This document shows positions 7,599 to 15,424 of a stretch of 38,022 nucleotides of DNA, in pieces. The first letter of the stretch is position 1. Each line of letters opens with the position of its first letter. The stretch is taken from NCBI GenBank assembly GCA_014763885.1, contig JACXUO010000024.1:1-38022 (forward strand). Reading direction: 5' to 3'. The DNA comes from Campylobacterales bacterium. GTDB taxonomy: Bacteria; Campylobacterota; Campylobacteria; Campylobacterales; Sulfurovaceae. Below the pieces are notes generated by a model that did no database searches, was not told where the DNA came from, and was given only the letters and a program-made list of their open reading frames with translations. The translations under genes were made by a program, and so were the position numbers.

Positions 7599-9497
7599 GT
7601 GTCTTTAGCCCTTGCAAGAAAATACCGACCTGCCACATTCAGTGATCTTATCGGTCAGGAAGCAGTGTCACAGACCCTCTCTCTTGCGCTGGAAGGCAAC
7701 AGGCTCTCCCACGCCTATCTCTTCTCCGGACTCCGGGGAAGCGGCAAGACCTCCACTGCACGTATCTTTGCAAAAGCGTTGCTCTGCGAAAAAGGCACCT
7801 CTGCCCATCCATGCGGGGTCTGTACACACTGTGTCATGGCAAGCGAAAACCGCCATATGGATATCATCGAGATGGATGCTGCAAGCAACCGTGGTATCGA
7901 TGACATCAAAGACCTGATAGAACATACCAAGTACAAGCCAAGCTCTGCACGTTTCAAAATCTTCATCATCGATGAAGTCCATATGCTGACCAATCAGGCA
8001 TTCAATGCCCTGCTTAAAACACTCGAAGAGCCTCCGGCTTTTGTCAAGTTCATCCTGGCTACCACTGACCCGCTGAAGCTGCCGGCGACGATACTCTCGA
8101 GAACCCAGCACTTCAGGTTCAAAAAGATCCCGCAGAACCTTGTAGAGGGGCATCTTGAACATATCCTGAACCTTGAGAACATCGGATTTGAGAAAGAGGC
8201 CTTGGAGATCATCGCACGTTCAGGGGCCGGAAGCTTGCGAGACTCCCTGACACTGCTCGACCAGGCGATCGTCTACTCCAAAAACTATGTGGATGTTTCT
8301 ACCGTCACCAATATGCTCGGTATCATCGAACCGGGCCTGCTCGAACAACTGATCCAGCATATCACCCGAAAAGATGAGAAGAAGGTCCTGGAGTTCCTGA
8401 AAATTGCATCCGACTATGAAGCCGAAATGATCCTCGATGAGTTGACCCTTTATCTAAAAGCGCAACTCCTTTCCAAAAGTACGCTCCTGACGCCGATGAT
8501 CATCGAACGCTTCTTCAGGATCATTGCAGAGTCCAAAGGATTGCTTGCGCTGGGGAGTGACGGTGAGTTCATCCTGACGCTCTCTCTTTTCAAGATGATG
8601 GAAGCGCTGCAGATCAAAGAGATCGATATGATGATCCATGCACTGGAAAAAGAGCTACAGGGAGTGCAGATCACTATGCCTGCCGTATCTCCAGAAGTAT
8701 CCGAAGTGGTTACGATCACTGAAGCCGATCTTGCTCCGGCAACACAGGGGGGAGAAGCAAAGGCTACAACAGCAGAAGAGAGTGTTGCAGAGGAAGAAAT
8801 TGCTCTGAATGAGAAGGAATCTGAAGCAATCCAGGAGGCAGTACCGGAAACACGCAAAGTTCTACTTGAACAGACGCAGGAGGAAGTGCCTGTAGCGGCT
8901 GAAGAACTATCAGTCAGCCAGCAAGCCCAGGAGGTGCAACCACATACGCCTCTACAGGAGAAGGTTTCACCGCTCGATCCTTATCAAAAACGTTTTGATG
9001 CCCTGATCCAAAAAATCTTTGACAGAGATTTCGAACTGGGGATGTGTTTTGAGACCAATATCGAGTTTGAAAGCTTTGAAGAGGGCGTACTTACCTGGAG
9101 CTCCACCGCGCAGGGTAAGGAGAAAAAGCAGCTGATCACCCATTGGGGAGTGATCAATATGTTTGTCAAGGAGATCTTCGGGTTTGAAACCAGGATCGTC
9201 AATGTTCCAAAAGAGCCAAGCTCCGGGAGGAAAGAAGAAGCAAAAAAAAAATCGGATGATACCGTAGCCCCTTCATCCGATCAAAATATTTCTCCGACAC
9301 CAGAGGAGGAAGAGTGTAACGCCAGTGCATCCATGCTGGAAGATATCGAGATGAAAAGCTCATGTATCGCGCCTGAAGCGGGTGAAACCGAAGCGGCCAA
9401 GGAGAAAGACCCCTCTTCGCTTCTGGAAGAACCCATGATCAAGGCTGCGATTGAACTCTTCGATCCCAAGAAGGTAAGAATCAAACGGAAGAGTTAA
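7599..9497 (+). CDS. dnaX: DNA polymerase III subunit tau/gamma
   Basis: The clamp-loader ATPase subunit. Full-length tau also links the loader to polymerase cores and helicase; a short gamma form lacks those contacts. The 632-residue protein has Walker A GLRGSGKTSTAR near residue 49, a zinc knuckle with Cys at about 63, 72, 75 and 78, Walker B IIDEVHML near 124, and LSRTQHF, the arginine-finger motif. After about residue 360 there is a long acidic linker, a conserved-looking block (about 465-540), then a low-complexity tail. The start is GTG (7599-7601) with TTGGAG upstream. An A10 run plus hairpin at 9242-9281 could produce a 553-residue product. The gene is convergent with ymdB, leaving 1 bp between the stops. 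Confidence 0.96.
   Translation: MSLALARKYRPATFSDLIGQEAVSQTLSLALEGNRLSHAYLFSGLRGSGKTSTARIFAKALLCEKGTSAHPCGVCTHCVMASENRHMDIIEMDAASNRGIDDIKDLIEHTKYKPSSARFKIFIIDEVHMLTNQAFNALLKTLEEPPAFVKFILATTDPLKLPATILSRTQHFRFKKIPQNLVEGHLEHILNLENIGFEKEALEIIARSGAGSLRDSLTLLDQAIVYSKNYVDVSTVTNMLGIIEPGLLEQLIQHITRKDEKKVLEFLKIASDYEAEMILDELTLYLKAQLLSKSTLLTPMIIERFFRIIAESKGLLALGSDGEFILTLSLFKMMEALQIKEIDMMIHALEKELQGVQITMPAVSPEVSEVVTITEADLAPATQGGEAKATTAEESVAEEEIALNEKESEAIQEAVPETRKVLLEQTQEEVPVAAEELSVSQQAQEVQPHTPLQEKVSPLDPYQKRFDALIQKIFDRDFELGMCFETNIEFESFEEGVLTWSSTAQGKEKKQLITHWGVINMFVKEIFGFETRIVNVPKEPSSGRKEEAKKKSDDTVAPSSDQNISPTPEEEECNASASMLEDIEMKSSCIAPEAGETEAAKEKDPSSLLEEPMIKAAIELFDPKKVRIKRKS
9242..9281 (+). promoter_or_regulatory. 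Putative programmed slippage signal in dnaX
   Basis: Ten A residues (9242-9251, read GCA AAA AAA AAA TCG) run directly into a perfect 9-bp inverted repeat, ATCGGATGA (9251-9259) and TCATCCGAT (9273-9281), with a 13-nt loop. A -1 shift, or one extra A in the mRNA, reads Ile-Gly then TGA at 9257-9259, giving 553 residues. A +1 shift, or loss of one A, stops at TAG 9265-9267. Both alternatives therefore truncate at once. E. coli (ribosomal) and Thermus (transcriptional) dnaX are the known precedents. Slippage here is inferred, not shown. Confidence 0.6.
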
Positions 9498-9498
9498 C

Positions 9499-10308
9499 TT
9501 ATTCTCTCCATGCCTGGGTGACGATCTTCGGGTTGTCATCATAGATCTTGATCTTCTCTGCAGCGATACATTCCCCATCCTCATCCAGTTCAAAAACGAT
9601 CATCTGCAGCACCGCTTTGCACGTATCGGGAACATCGAAGTGACCGCCGATGCCTGTAAGAAAACGTCTCAAGGGAACATCTTCTCTCATCCCTATGACA
9701 CCATCCCTGCATCCGGTCAGCCCCACATCTGTGATATAGCAACATCCCTTAACAATCTGAAGATCATCGGTCCCTACGTGGGTATGGGTCCCAAGGATCG
9801 CCGAGACATCCTCCCCAAGCATATGCAGAAGGGCCTGTTTTTCACTGCTTGCTTCTGCATGCATATCGATAATAATATGCCTGAAACCTCTGGAGCGCAA
9901 CAATGCCACCTGTTCTACAATCATTGTAAACGGGTTGTCCACCATGGGCATCGTATAGTGTCCCATAAGGTTGAGTATCGCTACCTTATTTCCCATGATG
10001 ATTGTCTCAAATATTCCTTTTCCCGGAGCATTCTGGGGATAGTTCATCGGACGAATTAAAGGATAGCTGTCAAAAAGTGCAAAGATCTCTTTTTTATCAA
10101 AACTGTGATTTCCACCGGTCATCATATCGATGCCGTAACCCAGCAGCTCTTTACAGTTTTTTTCTGTCAGTCCAAATCCGTGAGAAGCATTTTCATAATT
10201 GGCAATCGTATAGTCAATGCCATGCTCCTGCTGCACTCTTCTGAGGTGGCGTTTAAGCATAAGACGCCCGGGTTTACCGACAATATCACCGATAAAACCA
10301 ATACGCAT
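9499..10308 (-). CDS. YmdB-family metallophosphoesterase
   Basis: A member of the calcineurin-like phosphoesterase family typified by Bacillus YmdB, a cyclic-nucleotide phosphodiesterase. Metal-ligand motifs are visible: GDIVGKPGR at the N-terminus, NYENASHG, TGGNHSFDKKE, then DMHAEASSEK and GTHTHVGTDD towards the C-terminus. The 269-residue length is normal. It starts at ATG 10306-10308, 5 nt after the fabH stop, so it is probably the last gene of the ndk-DUF177-rpmF-plsX-fabH run. The physiological substrate in this lineage is unknown. No terminator separates it from convergent dnaX. Confidence 0.9.
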   Translation of the reverse strand: MRIGFIGDIVGKPGRLMLKRHLRRVQQEHGIDYTIANYENASHGFGLTEKNCKELLGYGIDMMTGGNHSFDKKEIFALFDSYPLIRPMNYPQNAPGKGIFETIIMGNKVAILNLMGHYTMPMVDNPFTMIVEQVALLRSRGFRHIIIDMHAEASSEKQALLHMLGEDVSAILGTHTHVGTDDLQIVKGCCYITDVGLTGCRDGVIGMREDVPLRRFLTGIGGHFDVPDTCKAVLQMIVFELDEDGECIAAEKIKIYDDNPKIVTQAWRE

Positions 10309-10313
10309 ATCGC

Positions 10314-11324
10314 CTATTTACCCATAAAAGGAAGGAGTGCGGAAGCCCAGGTCAAGCCACCGCCAAATGTATCAAGCAGCATCAGCTCACCGGTTTTAAG
10401 TTTTCCGGACTCATAGAGGTCATTGATCGCCATCGGGATAGAAGCTGCGGAAGTGTTCCCGAACTTGTCTACAGTTACCACTACCTGGTCCTCTCTCATA
10501 TTCAACGCATCTCCGACTGCCTTGATGATACGGTAGTTTGCCTGGTGGGGAATAAAGTGAGGGATATCTTCTGCTTTGATCCCGTTATCTGCAAGGATAT
10601 CTTTCACATCTTTGGTCAATGTTTTGACAGCAAGTTTGAAGGTTTCATTCCCTTTCATCTGTACAAAATGGAGTTTCTCGTCGATCATCGCAACACTCGC
10701 AGGGTGCACAGCACCCGGAGCAGGAGTTACCAAAAAGTCCGAATAGGAACCGTCAGCACTCGCATGCACATCAACAAAGCCCTCCTCTTTCTTCTCGGTG
10801 GCAGAGATCACTGCTGCCCCTGCACCATCACCGAACAATATACAGGTCGTTCTATCTGAATAATCAACAATCGAAGAGAACTTTTCGGCCCCGATGATCA
10901 GTACATTTTTTTTCATTCCCGATTCAATAAACGCTTTGGCAATCGAAAGGACATAGACAAATCCGCTGCATGCCGCAGAGATATCAAATGCCTGTACATT
11001 ATGTATACCAAGTTTGTCGGAGATGATACAGGCTGTTGAAGGCATATTGAAATGGTCCGGTGTCACTGTTGCACAGATCACCAGGTCGATCTCTTCTTTG
11101 GCAATCCCTGCACGCGCTATCGCCAATTCGGCTGCTTTTGCCCCCATATCGCTTGTATATTCATCATCTGCTGCGATACGGCGTTCTTTGATCCCTGTAC
11201 GCTTCACAATCCACTCATCAGAAGTATCAACCATCTTTTCAAGATCGGCGTTGGCTAATATCTTTTCCGGGACATACGCACCGATAGATCTGAAAGAAGC
11301 ATATACTGGCTTAGTTGGAGACAT
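10314..11324 (-). CDS. fabH: Beta-ketoacyl-ACP synthase III
   Basis: Starts fatty-acid synthesis by condensing acetyl-CoA with malonyl-ACP. The Cys-His-Asn triad is visible: SAACSGF near residue 118, IPHQAN near 260 and FGNTSAAS near 288. The frame stays open upstream to 11567, but I chose the ATG at 11322-11324: AAGGAAAATT precedes it and the product begins as FabH should ([13 protein letters not shown]), giving 336 residues. The upstream 116 nt hold a hairpin and a promoter-like box, so fabH may be transcribed on its own as well as from the plsX operon. Confidence 0.96.
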   Translation of the reverse strand: MSPTKPVYASFRSIGAYVPEKILANADLEKMVDTSDEWIVKRTGIKERRIAADDEYTSDMGAKAAELAIARAGIAKEEIDLVICATVTPDHFNMPSTACIISDKLGIHNVQAFDISAACSGFVYVLSIAKAFIESGMKKNVLIIGAEKFSSIVDYSDRTTCILFGDGAGAAVISATEKKEEGFVDVHASADGSYSDFLVTPAPGAVHPASVAMIDEKLHFVQMKGNETFKLAVKTLTKDVKDILADNGIKAEDIPHFIPHQANYRIIKAVGDALNMREDQVVVTVDKFGNTSAASIPMAINDLYESGKLKTGELMLLDTFGGGLTWASALLPFMGK

Positions 11325-11352
11325 AATTTTCCTTAACAAAATAGTGGGGAAT

Positions 11353-11358
11353 ATTCTA
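11353..11358 (-). promoter_or_regulatory. -10 box of an internal fabH promoter
   Basis: Minus strand TAGAAT within TATGGTAGAATATTCC, 28 nt upstream of the fabH ATG. The same block precedes argF (37471-37476) and, with one change, hemB (36393-36398). Confidence 0.6.
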
Positions 11359-11382
11359 CCATACTTTTTGACGATAATTTCT

Positions 11383-11425
11383 AAAAAAAGGGGAGAAAGA
11401 GGGAAACAAGCCTGGACTTGTTTCC
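11383..11425 (-). terminator. Hairpin with downstream T run between plsX and fabH
   Basis: A perfect 9-bp stem (11402-11410 with 11417-11425) and a 6-nt loop. On the minus strand it is followed by a pyrimidine-rich stretch ending in T7 at 11383-11389. The T run is about 12 nt from the stem, longer than the ideal, so it may attenuate rather than stop transcription before the fabH promoter. Confidence 0.5.
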
Positions 11426-11440
11426 GAAGGTGATAGGTTT

Positions 11441-12430
11441 TTAATTGCTTTCTGAGAGGCGTTTCTCTATCGTTGTATTCACATCCGATTCCACATAACG
11501 CATTGCCTGGAAGATGGCATTTTTGATTGCCTTCGGGCTGGAAGCGCCATGAGAGACGATTGCACATCCTTTCAGTCCCAGAAGCGGTGCTCCACCGTAC
11601 TCATCTTTATCGATCTGCTTTTTCATATTGACAAATACTTTTTTCTTCATCATGAATGCACCGATCTTCGCCGGGAGCGACTTTCTGATATATTGCTTCA
11701 TCAGGTCAAATACCGTTGAAACAACACCTTCACTTGTCTTAAGCAAGATATTACCGGTAAATCCGTCACAGACGACAACATTCACTTTTCCGTTGAAGAT
11801 ATCTTTTCCTTCAACGTTTCCGATAAACCCTTTCAGGTTTTTCAAAAGAGGGAATGTCGCTTTGGTAAGCTCATTGCCTTTGCTGTCCTCAGAACCATTG
11901 GAAAGAAGCCCGACTGTAGGCGACTCAATCCCCATGATCCTCTCGGCATAGGCTTCACCCATCGCACCGAACTCATAGAGGTTTTGCGGTTTGCAATCTG
12001 TTACGGAACCGACATCAAGTACCAATGTTTTGTGTTTTCCTGTACTTGGCATCAGTGTTGCAAGCCCTGGTTTTGATATACCCGGAAGACGTCCGATTCT
12101 CAATGTTGCTGTCGTCATTGTTGCACCACTGTGGCCTGCAGACATCACAGCATCCGCTTTCCCTTCACGCACAAGTTCAACCGCCTTGTAGATCGATGAC
12201 TCTTTTCGTTTGAGCGCATCTGTTGCAGCATCTGACATATCAATCACATCACTGGCTTCAACAATTTCAATTTTGTCTACATAATAGGGAGGGAGAAAAG
12301 AGAGGATCTCTTCTTTATCCCCTACGAGAATAGGGATGAATTTTCTTTCTTCCAGTGCTTGGACCACACCTTCAATCACAGGCTCGGGACCAAAGTCCCC
12401 ACCCATTGCATCAATTGCAATTCTGATCAT
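11441..12430 (-). CDS. plsX: Phosphate acyltransferase PlsX
   Basis: Converts acyl-ACP to acyl-phosphate, the first step of bacterial phospholipid synthesis used with PlsY. The N-terminal [15 protein letters not shown] signature is diagnostic, followed by [19 protein letters not shown] and [11 protein letters not shown]. The 329 residues match the family. The ATG at 12428-12430 lies 5 nt after the rpmF stop and no strong Shine-Dalgarno is seen, so translational coupling to rpmF is likely. It sits in the classic DUF177-rpmF-plsX-fabH order that links ribosome and lipid synthesis. Confidence 0.97.
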   Translation of the reverse strand: MIRIAIDAMGGDFGPEPVIEGVVQALEERKFIPILVGDKEEILSFLPPYYVDKIEIVEASDVIDMSDAATDALKRKESSIYKAVELVREGKADAVMSAGHSGATMTTATLRIGRLPGISKPGLATLMPSTGKHKTLVLDVGSVTDCKPQNLYEFGAMGEAYAERIMGIESPTVGLLSNGSEDSKGNELTKATFPLLKNLKGFIGNVEGKDIFNGKVNVVVCDGFTGNILLKTSEGVVSTVFDLMKQYIRKSLPAKIGAFMMKKKVFVNMKKQIDKDEYGGAPLLGLKGCAIVSHGASSPKAIKNAIFQAMRYVESDVNTTIEKRLSESN

Positions 12431-12435
12431 TGCGA

Positions 12436-12597
12436 TTATGCTTTAGTTGCTTTGTACTCACCTGTTGTCATATTCATGTGGTGAGGCATTCTCCATGTTC
12501 CATCTGCATCTTTTACAGGCATCGGAAGTGTCAATTTGTAATGTGTTCTTCTTTTTGCTGCTCTGGTTTTACTTACTCTTCTCTTAGGTACTGCCAT
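12436..12597 (-). CDS. rpmF: 50S ribosomal protein L32
   Basis: A short gene, read directly from the minus strand: ATG at 12595-12597 to TAA at 12436-12438, 53 residues. The N-terminus [20 protein letters not shown] is unmistakable L32. It contains no cysteine, so it is the zinc-independent form rather than the zinc-ribbon form. It lies 10 nt after DUF177 and 5 nt before plsX, within one transcript. Confidence 0.97.
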   Translation of the reverse strand: MAVPKRRVSKTRAAKRRTHYKLTLPMPVKDADGTWRMPHHMNMTTGEYKATKA

Positions 12598-12607
12598 TTT
12601 TTATCCT

Positions 12608-12982
12608 TTAAAATTCAATTTCGAAATTCTCATCACCATTGTCACAATTCTTACAATAGTGATAAGCACCTTTGAGAGCATTGATCTCGCTCTCCAAGAT
12701 ATAGGTTAAATCGATGTTCCCATCCAAAAACTCAATTATATCCAAATCATCTTTATCTTCAATCATCACATCACTGATGGTAAGTTTCAACTCCCCCTCC
12801 AGTGGATAGTCATAACTCTGCCCGCATCTGTCGCAGTCAAGTTCCACTTTTCCGCCCAATTTTGCATCAAGTGCAACACGATGATTCCCGCTTTTCTGAA
12901 GCGTACCACTAAGAGTGGCATCTCCCAGGCTTACTTCAAAAGGTTTTGGAGTTGTGCCTATTTTATCAAATCTAATATTCAT
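12608..12982 (-). CDS. DUF177 (YceD-like) protein
   Basis: A 124-residue member of the DUF177 family, which almost always sits just upstream of rpmF and is implicated in 23S rRNA accumulation in other bacteria and plastids. Two CxxC pairs are visible (CDRCG near residue 52 and CKNC near 112), suggesting a metal site. An acidic middle section (EDKDDLDIIEFLDGNIDL) is typical. The gene follows ndk by 39 nt and precedes rpmF by 10 nt. The molecular function in this lineage is not established. Confidence 0.88.
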   Translation of the reverse strand: MNIRFDKIGTTPKPFEVSLGDATLSGTLQKSGNHRVALDAKLGGKVELDCDRCGQSYDYPLEGELKLTISDVMIEDKDDLDIIEFLDGNIDLTYILESEINALKGAYHYCKNCDNGDENFEIEF

Positions 12983-13021
12983 GCAAACTCCTAAAAAGCT
13001 TAGCTTTTTGAAATTTACTGA

Positions 13022-13435
13022 TTAGTGAATCTCTCTTTGTGCAAAAAAGAAGTTGATTTCGACTTCTGCATTTTCCAGTGAGTCACTTCCATGTACTGCG
13101 TTTGCATCAATGCTGTCAGCGAAATCAGCCCTGATGGTACCTGGTGCTGCTTCTTTTGGGTTAGTTGCTCCCATAAGCTCTCTGTTCTTTGCCATTGCAT
13201 TCTCACCCTCAAGTACAGATACTACAACCGGGCCAGAGATCATGAATTCAACAAGTTCACCAAAGAATGGTCTATCCTTGTGAACAGCATAAAATGCTTC
13301 TGCATCTACACGTGAAAGTCTAGTTTTTTTTGTTGCTGCGATTCTAAGACCTGCTTCTTCAAATCTACTGAGGATCTGACCTACAACATTTTTTGCTACT
13401 GCATCTGGTTTGATAATTGATAGTGTTCTTTCCAT
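13022..13435 (-). CDS. ndk: Nucleoside diphosphate kinase
   Basis: Transfers the gamma-phosphate between nucleoside di- and triphosphates through a phosphohistidine. The N-terminus [12 protein letters not shown] and the active-site motif NAVHGSDS (His near residue 115) are clear. The 137 residues are normal. ATG at 13433-13435 follows GGAATATCC, a modest Shine-Dalgarno. It is the first gene of the ndk-DUF177-rpmF-plsX-fabH-ymdB run, with a promoter-like box at 13499-13504. Confidence 0.98.
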   Translation of the reverse strand: MERTLSIIKPDAVAKNVVGQILSRFEEAGLRIAATKKTRLSRVDAEAFYAVHKDRPFFGELVEFMISGPVVVSVLEGENAMAKNRELMGATNPKEAAPGTIRADFADSIDANAVHGSDSLENAEVEINFFFAQREIH

Positions 13436-13498
13436 CCGGATATTCCTGCTTCATAAATTTTACTTCAAATCTCAAATGAGTTGAAAGTATCGGGCGGG

Positions 13499-13504
13499 AT
13501 TTTA
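13499..13504 (-). promoter_or_regulatory. -10 box of the ndk promoter
   Basis: Minus strand TAAAAT in TTTTGATAAAATCCC, about 63 nt upstream of ndk. It resembles the GATAWAATC core at leuS, rplY and lysA. Confidence 0.55.
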
Positions 13505-13550
13505 TCAAAATTTTGGTTAAATAGAGATTAAAGATGGTGTTAAGATAAGA

Positions 13551-13576
13551 TTACACAGGAGAGTCCTCCTGTGTAG
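13551..13576 (-). terminator. Terminator of the ferredoxin gene
   Basis: A perfect 10-bp stem (TACACAGGAG with CTCCTGTGTA, 13552-13561 and 13566-13575) with a 4-nt loop, 14 nt after the ferredoxin stop. On the minus strand it is followed by AATCTTATCTTAA, T-rich but not a pure run. Confidence 0.65.
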
Positions 13577-13589
13577 AGAGAAGATGGTA

Positions 13590-13952
13590 TCAGTCTTCGA
13601 TTACTGGTTTTCTTGCTGCTCTGTCATCCATAGAGACAGAATCTTTGAATGGCATTTCTGCATCTGCATCATCCATTACATAGTTCTTATCATCAATGTA
13701 GTTACCACTTGAAAAGTGATCTTTGTGGTCAGCTGTAAATGGCATATCCCAAGTGATACAACCCTCTGTCGGACATGCTTCTGCACATGCCGGAGTATCA
13801 TGATAACCTACACACTCAACACATTTGTCAGGATATACGTAGTAGCACTCCTCACCTGTTGGGTTATCATCCTCATCTACGATAGCTTCTACCGGACACT
13901 CATCAATACATGCCGCACAGTTGATACACAAATCGTTAATCATTACTGCCAT
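13590..13952 (-). CDS. 2[4Fe-4S] ferredoxin, Alvin type
   Basis: A small soluble electron carrier. Cluster motif I is CINCAACIDECP. Cluster motif II is CVEC followed by an eight-residue-type insert (VGYHDTPACAEACP), the hallmark of Allochromatium-type ferredoxins with very low potential. A 35-40-residue acidic tail follows, making 120 residues in all. A strong Shine-Dalgarno AAGGAGAAAACT precedes ATG 13950-13952. It has its own promoter and terminator and so is monocistronic. Likely partners in this lineage are pyruvate or 2-oxoglutarate:ferredoxin oxidoreductases of the reductive TCA cycle; that is inference from the lineage. Confidence 0.93.
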   Translation of the reverse strand: MAVMINDLCINCAACIDECPVEAIVDEDDNPTGEECYYVYPDKCVECVGYHDTPACAEACPTEGCITWDMPFTADHKDHFSSGNYIDDKNYVMDDADAEMPFKDSVSMDDRAARKPVIED

Positions 13953-13981
13953 AGTTTTCTCCTTATAGTTGTTGTGAGTTA

Positions 13982-13987
13982 ACTATA
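13982..13987 (-). promoter_or_regulatory. -10 box of the ferredoxin promoter
   Basis: Minus strand TATAGT in TGTGCTATAGT, an extended -10 (TGn), 29 nt upstream of the start. A second box, TATAAT at 14071-14076, could give a longer leader. Confidence 0.6.
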
Positions 13988-14070
13988 GCACAAATTTTTA
14001 AATAAATCTTTAATGTAACATCCATTTTCGCTCTTTTTTCTAAAAGCGATCCAAATGTGAACAAATTTTT

Positions 14071-14076
14071 ATTATA
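14071..14076 (-). promoter_or_regulatory. Possible distal -10 box upstream of the ferredoxin gene
   Basis: Minus strand TATAAT in CACTTATAATAAAAA, about 118 nt upstream of the ferredoxin ATG. It would give a leader of about 110 nt. The 210-bp metK-ferredoxin gap (13953-14162) holds this box, the proximal box and a hairpin, but no gene I can support. Confidence 0.4.
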
Positions 14077-14126
14077 AGTGATATTGATAATTTTTCGCAA
14101 AAATATCGAACCGTGTGAGGGGGAGT

Positions 14127-14149
14127 GAAGCAGCAAAATATACTGCTTC
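14127..14149 (-). terminator. Stem-loop downstream of metK
   Basis: A 7-bp perfect stem, GAAGCAG (14127-14133) with CTGCTTC (14143-14149), 14 nt past the metK stop. No T run follows on the minus strand, so it may be a processing or stability hairpin rather than an intrinsic terminator. Confidence 0.4.
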
Positions 14150-14162
14150 AAAAAGGCTGTTT

Positions 14163-15320
14163 CTAAAGTCCGAGATAGCTTTTTATTTCATCTACTTTAG
14201 GCGTCTGCTCCCAGGTAAAATCACTATCCTCTCTACCGAAGTGGCCATAAGCAGCCGTTTTTCTATAGATCGGTCTGAGCAGATCAAGCTCCTCTATGAT
14301 CCCTTTTGGTGTCAGGTCAAAAATTGCTTTCACACATGCGGTGATCTTTGTCTCTTCGACAGCAGCAGTTCCATGTGTATTCACATAGATCGATACAGGC
14401 GCTGCAACACCGATCGCATAGGCGATCTGTATCGTTACTTTTTCGCATGCACCGGCAGCGACAAGGTTTTTAGCCACATATCTTGCAGCATAGGCTGCAG
14501 AACGGTCCACCTTTGTCGGATCTTTACCCGAGAATGCTCCCCCGCCGTGCGGGCATGAACCACCGTAGGTATCCACAATGATCTTACGTCCTGTCAGTCC
14601 TGCATCCCCCTGAGGACCACCGATGACAAACCTACCTGTAGGATTGATATGGTAGGTGATCCCATCATGCATCATTTCAGCCGGGATTACCGGTTTGATC
14701 ACCTCTTCGAGTACCGCTTTTTGCACCTGCTCAAGCGAGACATTGTCATGGTGCTGTGTAGAGATGACGATCGTATCGATCGCAACCGGTTTCTCATCCA
14801 CATATTTGACAGAAACCTGTGCTTTACCGTCAGGGCGCAAGAACGGTACTGTGCCGTTCTTTCTTACCTCTGCGAGCTTTGCAGTGAGTTTATGCGCCAG
14901 TGAGATCGGTAACGGCATCAGCTCAGGAGTCTCTTTACACGCATACCCGAACATCAACCCCTGGTCACCTGCACCGATCTCACCGCAGGATTTGTCCACC
15001 CCCTGGTTGATGTCGGGACTCTGTTCACCGATCCCGTTGAGCACACCCGCACTTCTGTAGTCAAATCCGTAACTTGCATCGGTATAGCCGATCTCTCTGA
15101 CTACCTCTCTTGCGATCTCCTGCATCGGAGCATAGGCTGTTGTCTTCAACTCACCTGCAATAACACAAAAACCATTGCTCAGTAATGTCTCACATGCAAC
15201 CCTTGCATTTTTATCATGATCAATGATATAGTCAAGTATCGCATCAGAGATCTGGTCGGCCATCTTATCCGGGTGACCTTCGGTTACTGATTCGCTTGTA
15301 AAAATGTATTCGTTAGCCAT
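14163..15320 (-). CDS. metK: S-adenosylmethionine synthetase
   Basis: Makes S-adenosylmethionine from methionine and ATP in the cytoplasm. Motifs: [13 protein letters not shown] (ATP site) at the N-terminus, [12 protein letters not shown] near residue 121, and [16 protein letters not shown] near 255, all standard. 385 residues is the usual length. ATG 15318-15320 follows GAAGGAATGAAAA. The 104-nt gap to dxs carries two hairpin systems (15359-15418), so metK is probably transcribed separately or attenuated, although no -10 box is obvious there. Confidence 0.98.
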   Translation of the reverse strand: MANEYIFTSESVTEGHPDKMADQISDAILDYIIDHDKNARVACETLLSNGFCVIAGELKTTAYAPMQEIAREVVREIGYTDASYGFDYRSAGVLNGIGEQSPDINQGVDKSCGEIGAGDQGLMFGYACKETPELMPLPISLAHKLTAKLAEVRKNGTVPFLRPDGKAQVSVKYVDEKPVAIDTIVISTQHHDNVSLEQVQKAVLEEVIKPVIPAEMMHDGITYHINPTGRFVIGGPQGDAGLTGRKIIVDTYGGSCPHGGGAFSGKDPTKVDRSAAYAARYVAKNLVAAGACEKVTIQIAYAIGVAAPVSIYVNTHGTAAVEETKITACVKAIFDLTPKGIIEELDLLRPIYRKTAAYGHFGREDSDFTWEQTPKVDEIKSYLGL

Positions 15321-15358
15321 TTTTCATTCCTTCACTTTTTTGTCCACTGTCACTGAAC

Positions 15359-15389
15359 TTAAAAAAAGACTTACCAAGTATTTTTTTAA
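15359..15389 (-). terminator. AT-rich hairpin between dxs and metK
   Basis: An A7/T7 stem with an inner ACTT/AAGT stem and a 3-nt loop (15359-15389), about 13 pairs with one mismatch, ending in T7 on the minus strand. It is symmetrical enough to act in either direction. It lies 38 nt upstream of metK. Confidence 0.5.
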
Positions 15390-15392
15390 ATC

Positions 15393-15418
15393 CAGGAGAT
15401 GCACTCCTGTGGAGTGCA
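15393..15418 (-). promoter_or_regulatory. Two mutually exclusive hairpins after dxs
   Basis: TGCACTCC (15400-15407) and GGAGTGCA (15411-15418) form a perfect 8-bp stem with a 3-nt loop. CAGGAG (15393-15398) and CTCCTG (15404-15409) form an overlapping 6-bp stem. The two cannot coexist. Either dxs termination or a metK leader switch is possible. Confidence 0.4.
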
Positions 15419-15424
15419 GTACCA

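Noticed and set aside
9242-9251. A10 in dnaX as a simple sequencing error
   Set aside because: With exactly ten A the frame continues for 80 sensible codons to a stop next to the convergent gene. Nine or eleven A would truncate immediately, so ten is the likely true genomic count.
13963-14151. 62-codon minus-strand frame between metK and the ferredoxin gene
   Set aside because: It runs through a promoter box and a hairpin, has no Shine-Dalgarno, and encodes an implausible low-complexity product.
15321-15424. SAM riboswitch upstream of metK
   Set aside because: The gap is short and shows hairpins but none of the known SAM-riboswitch core arrangements that I can recognise; kept only as a possible attenuator.
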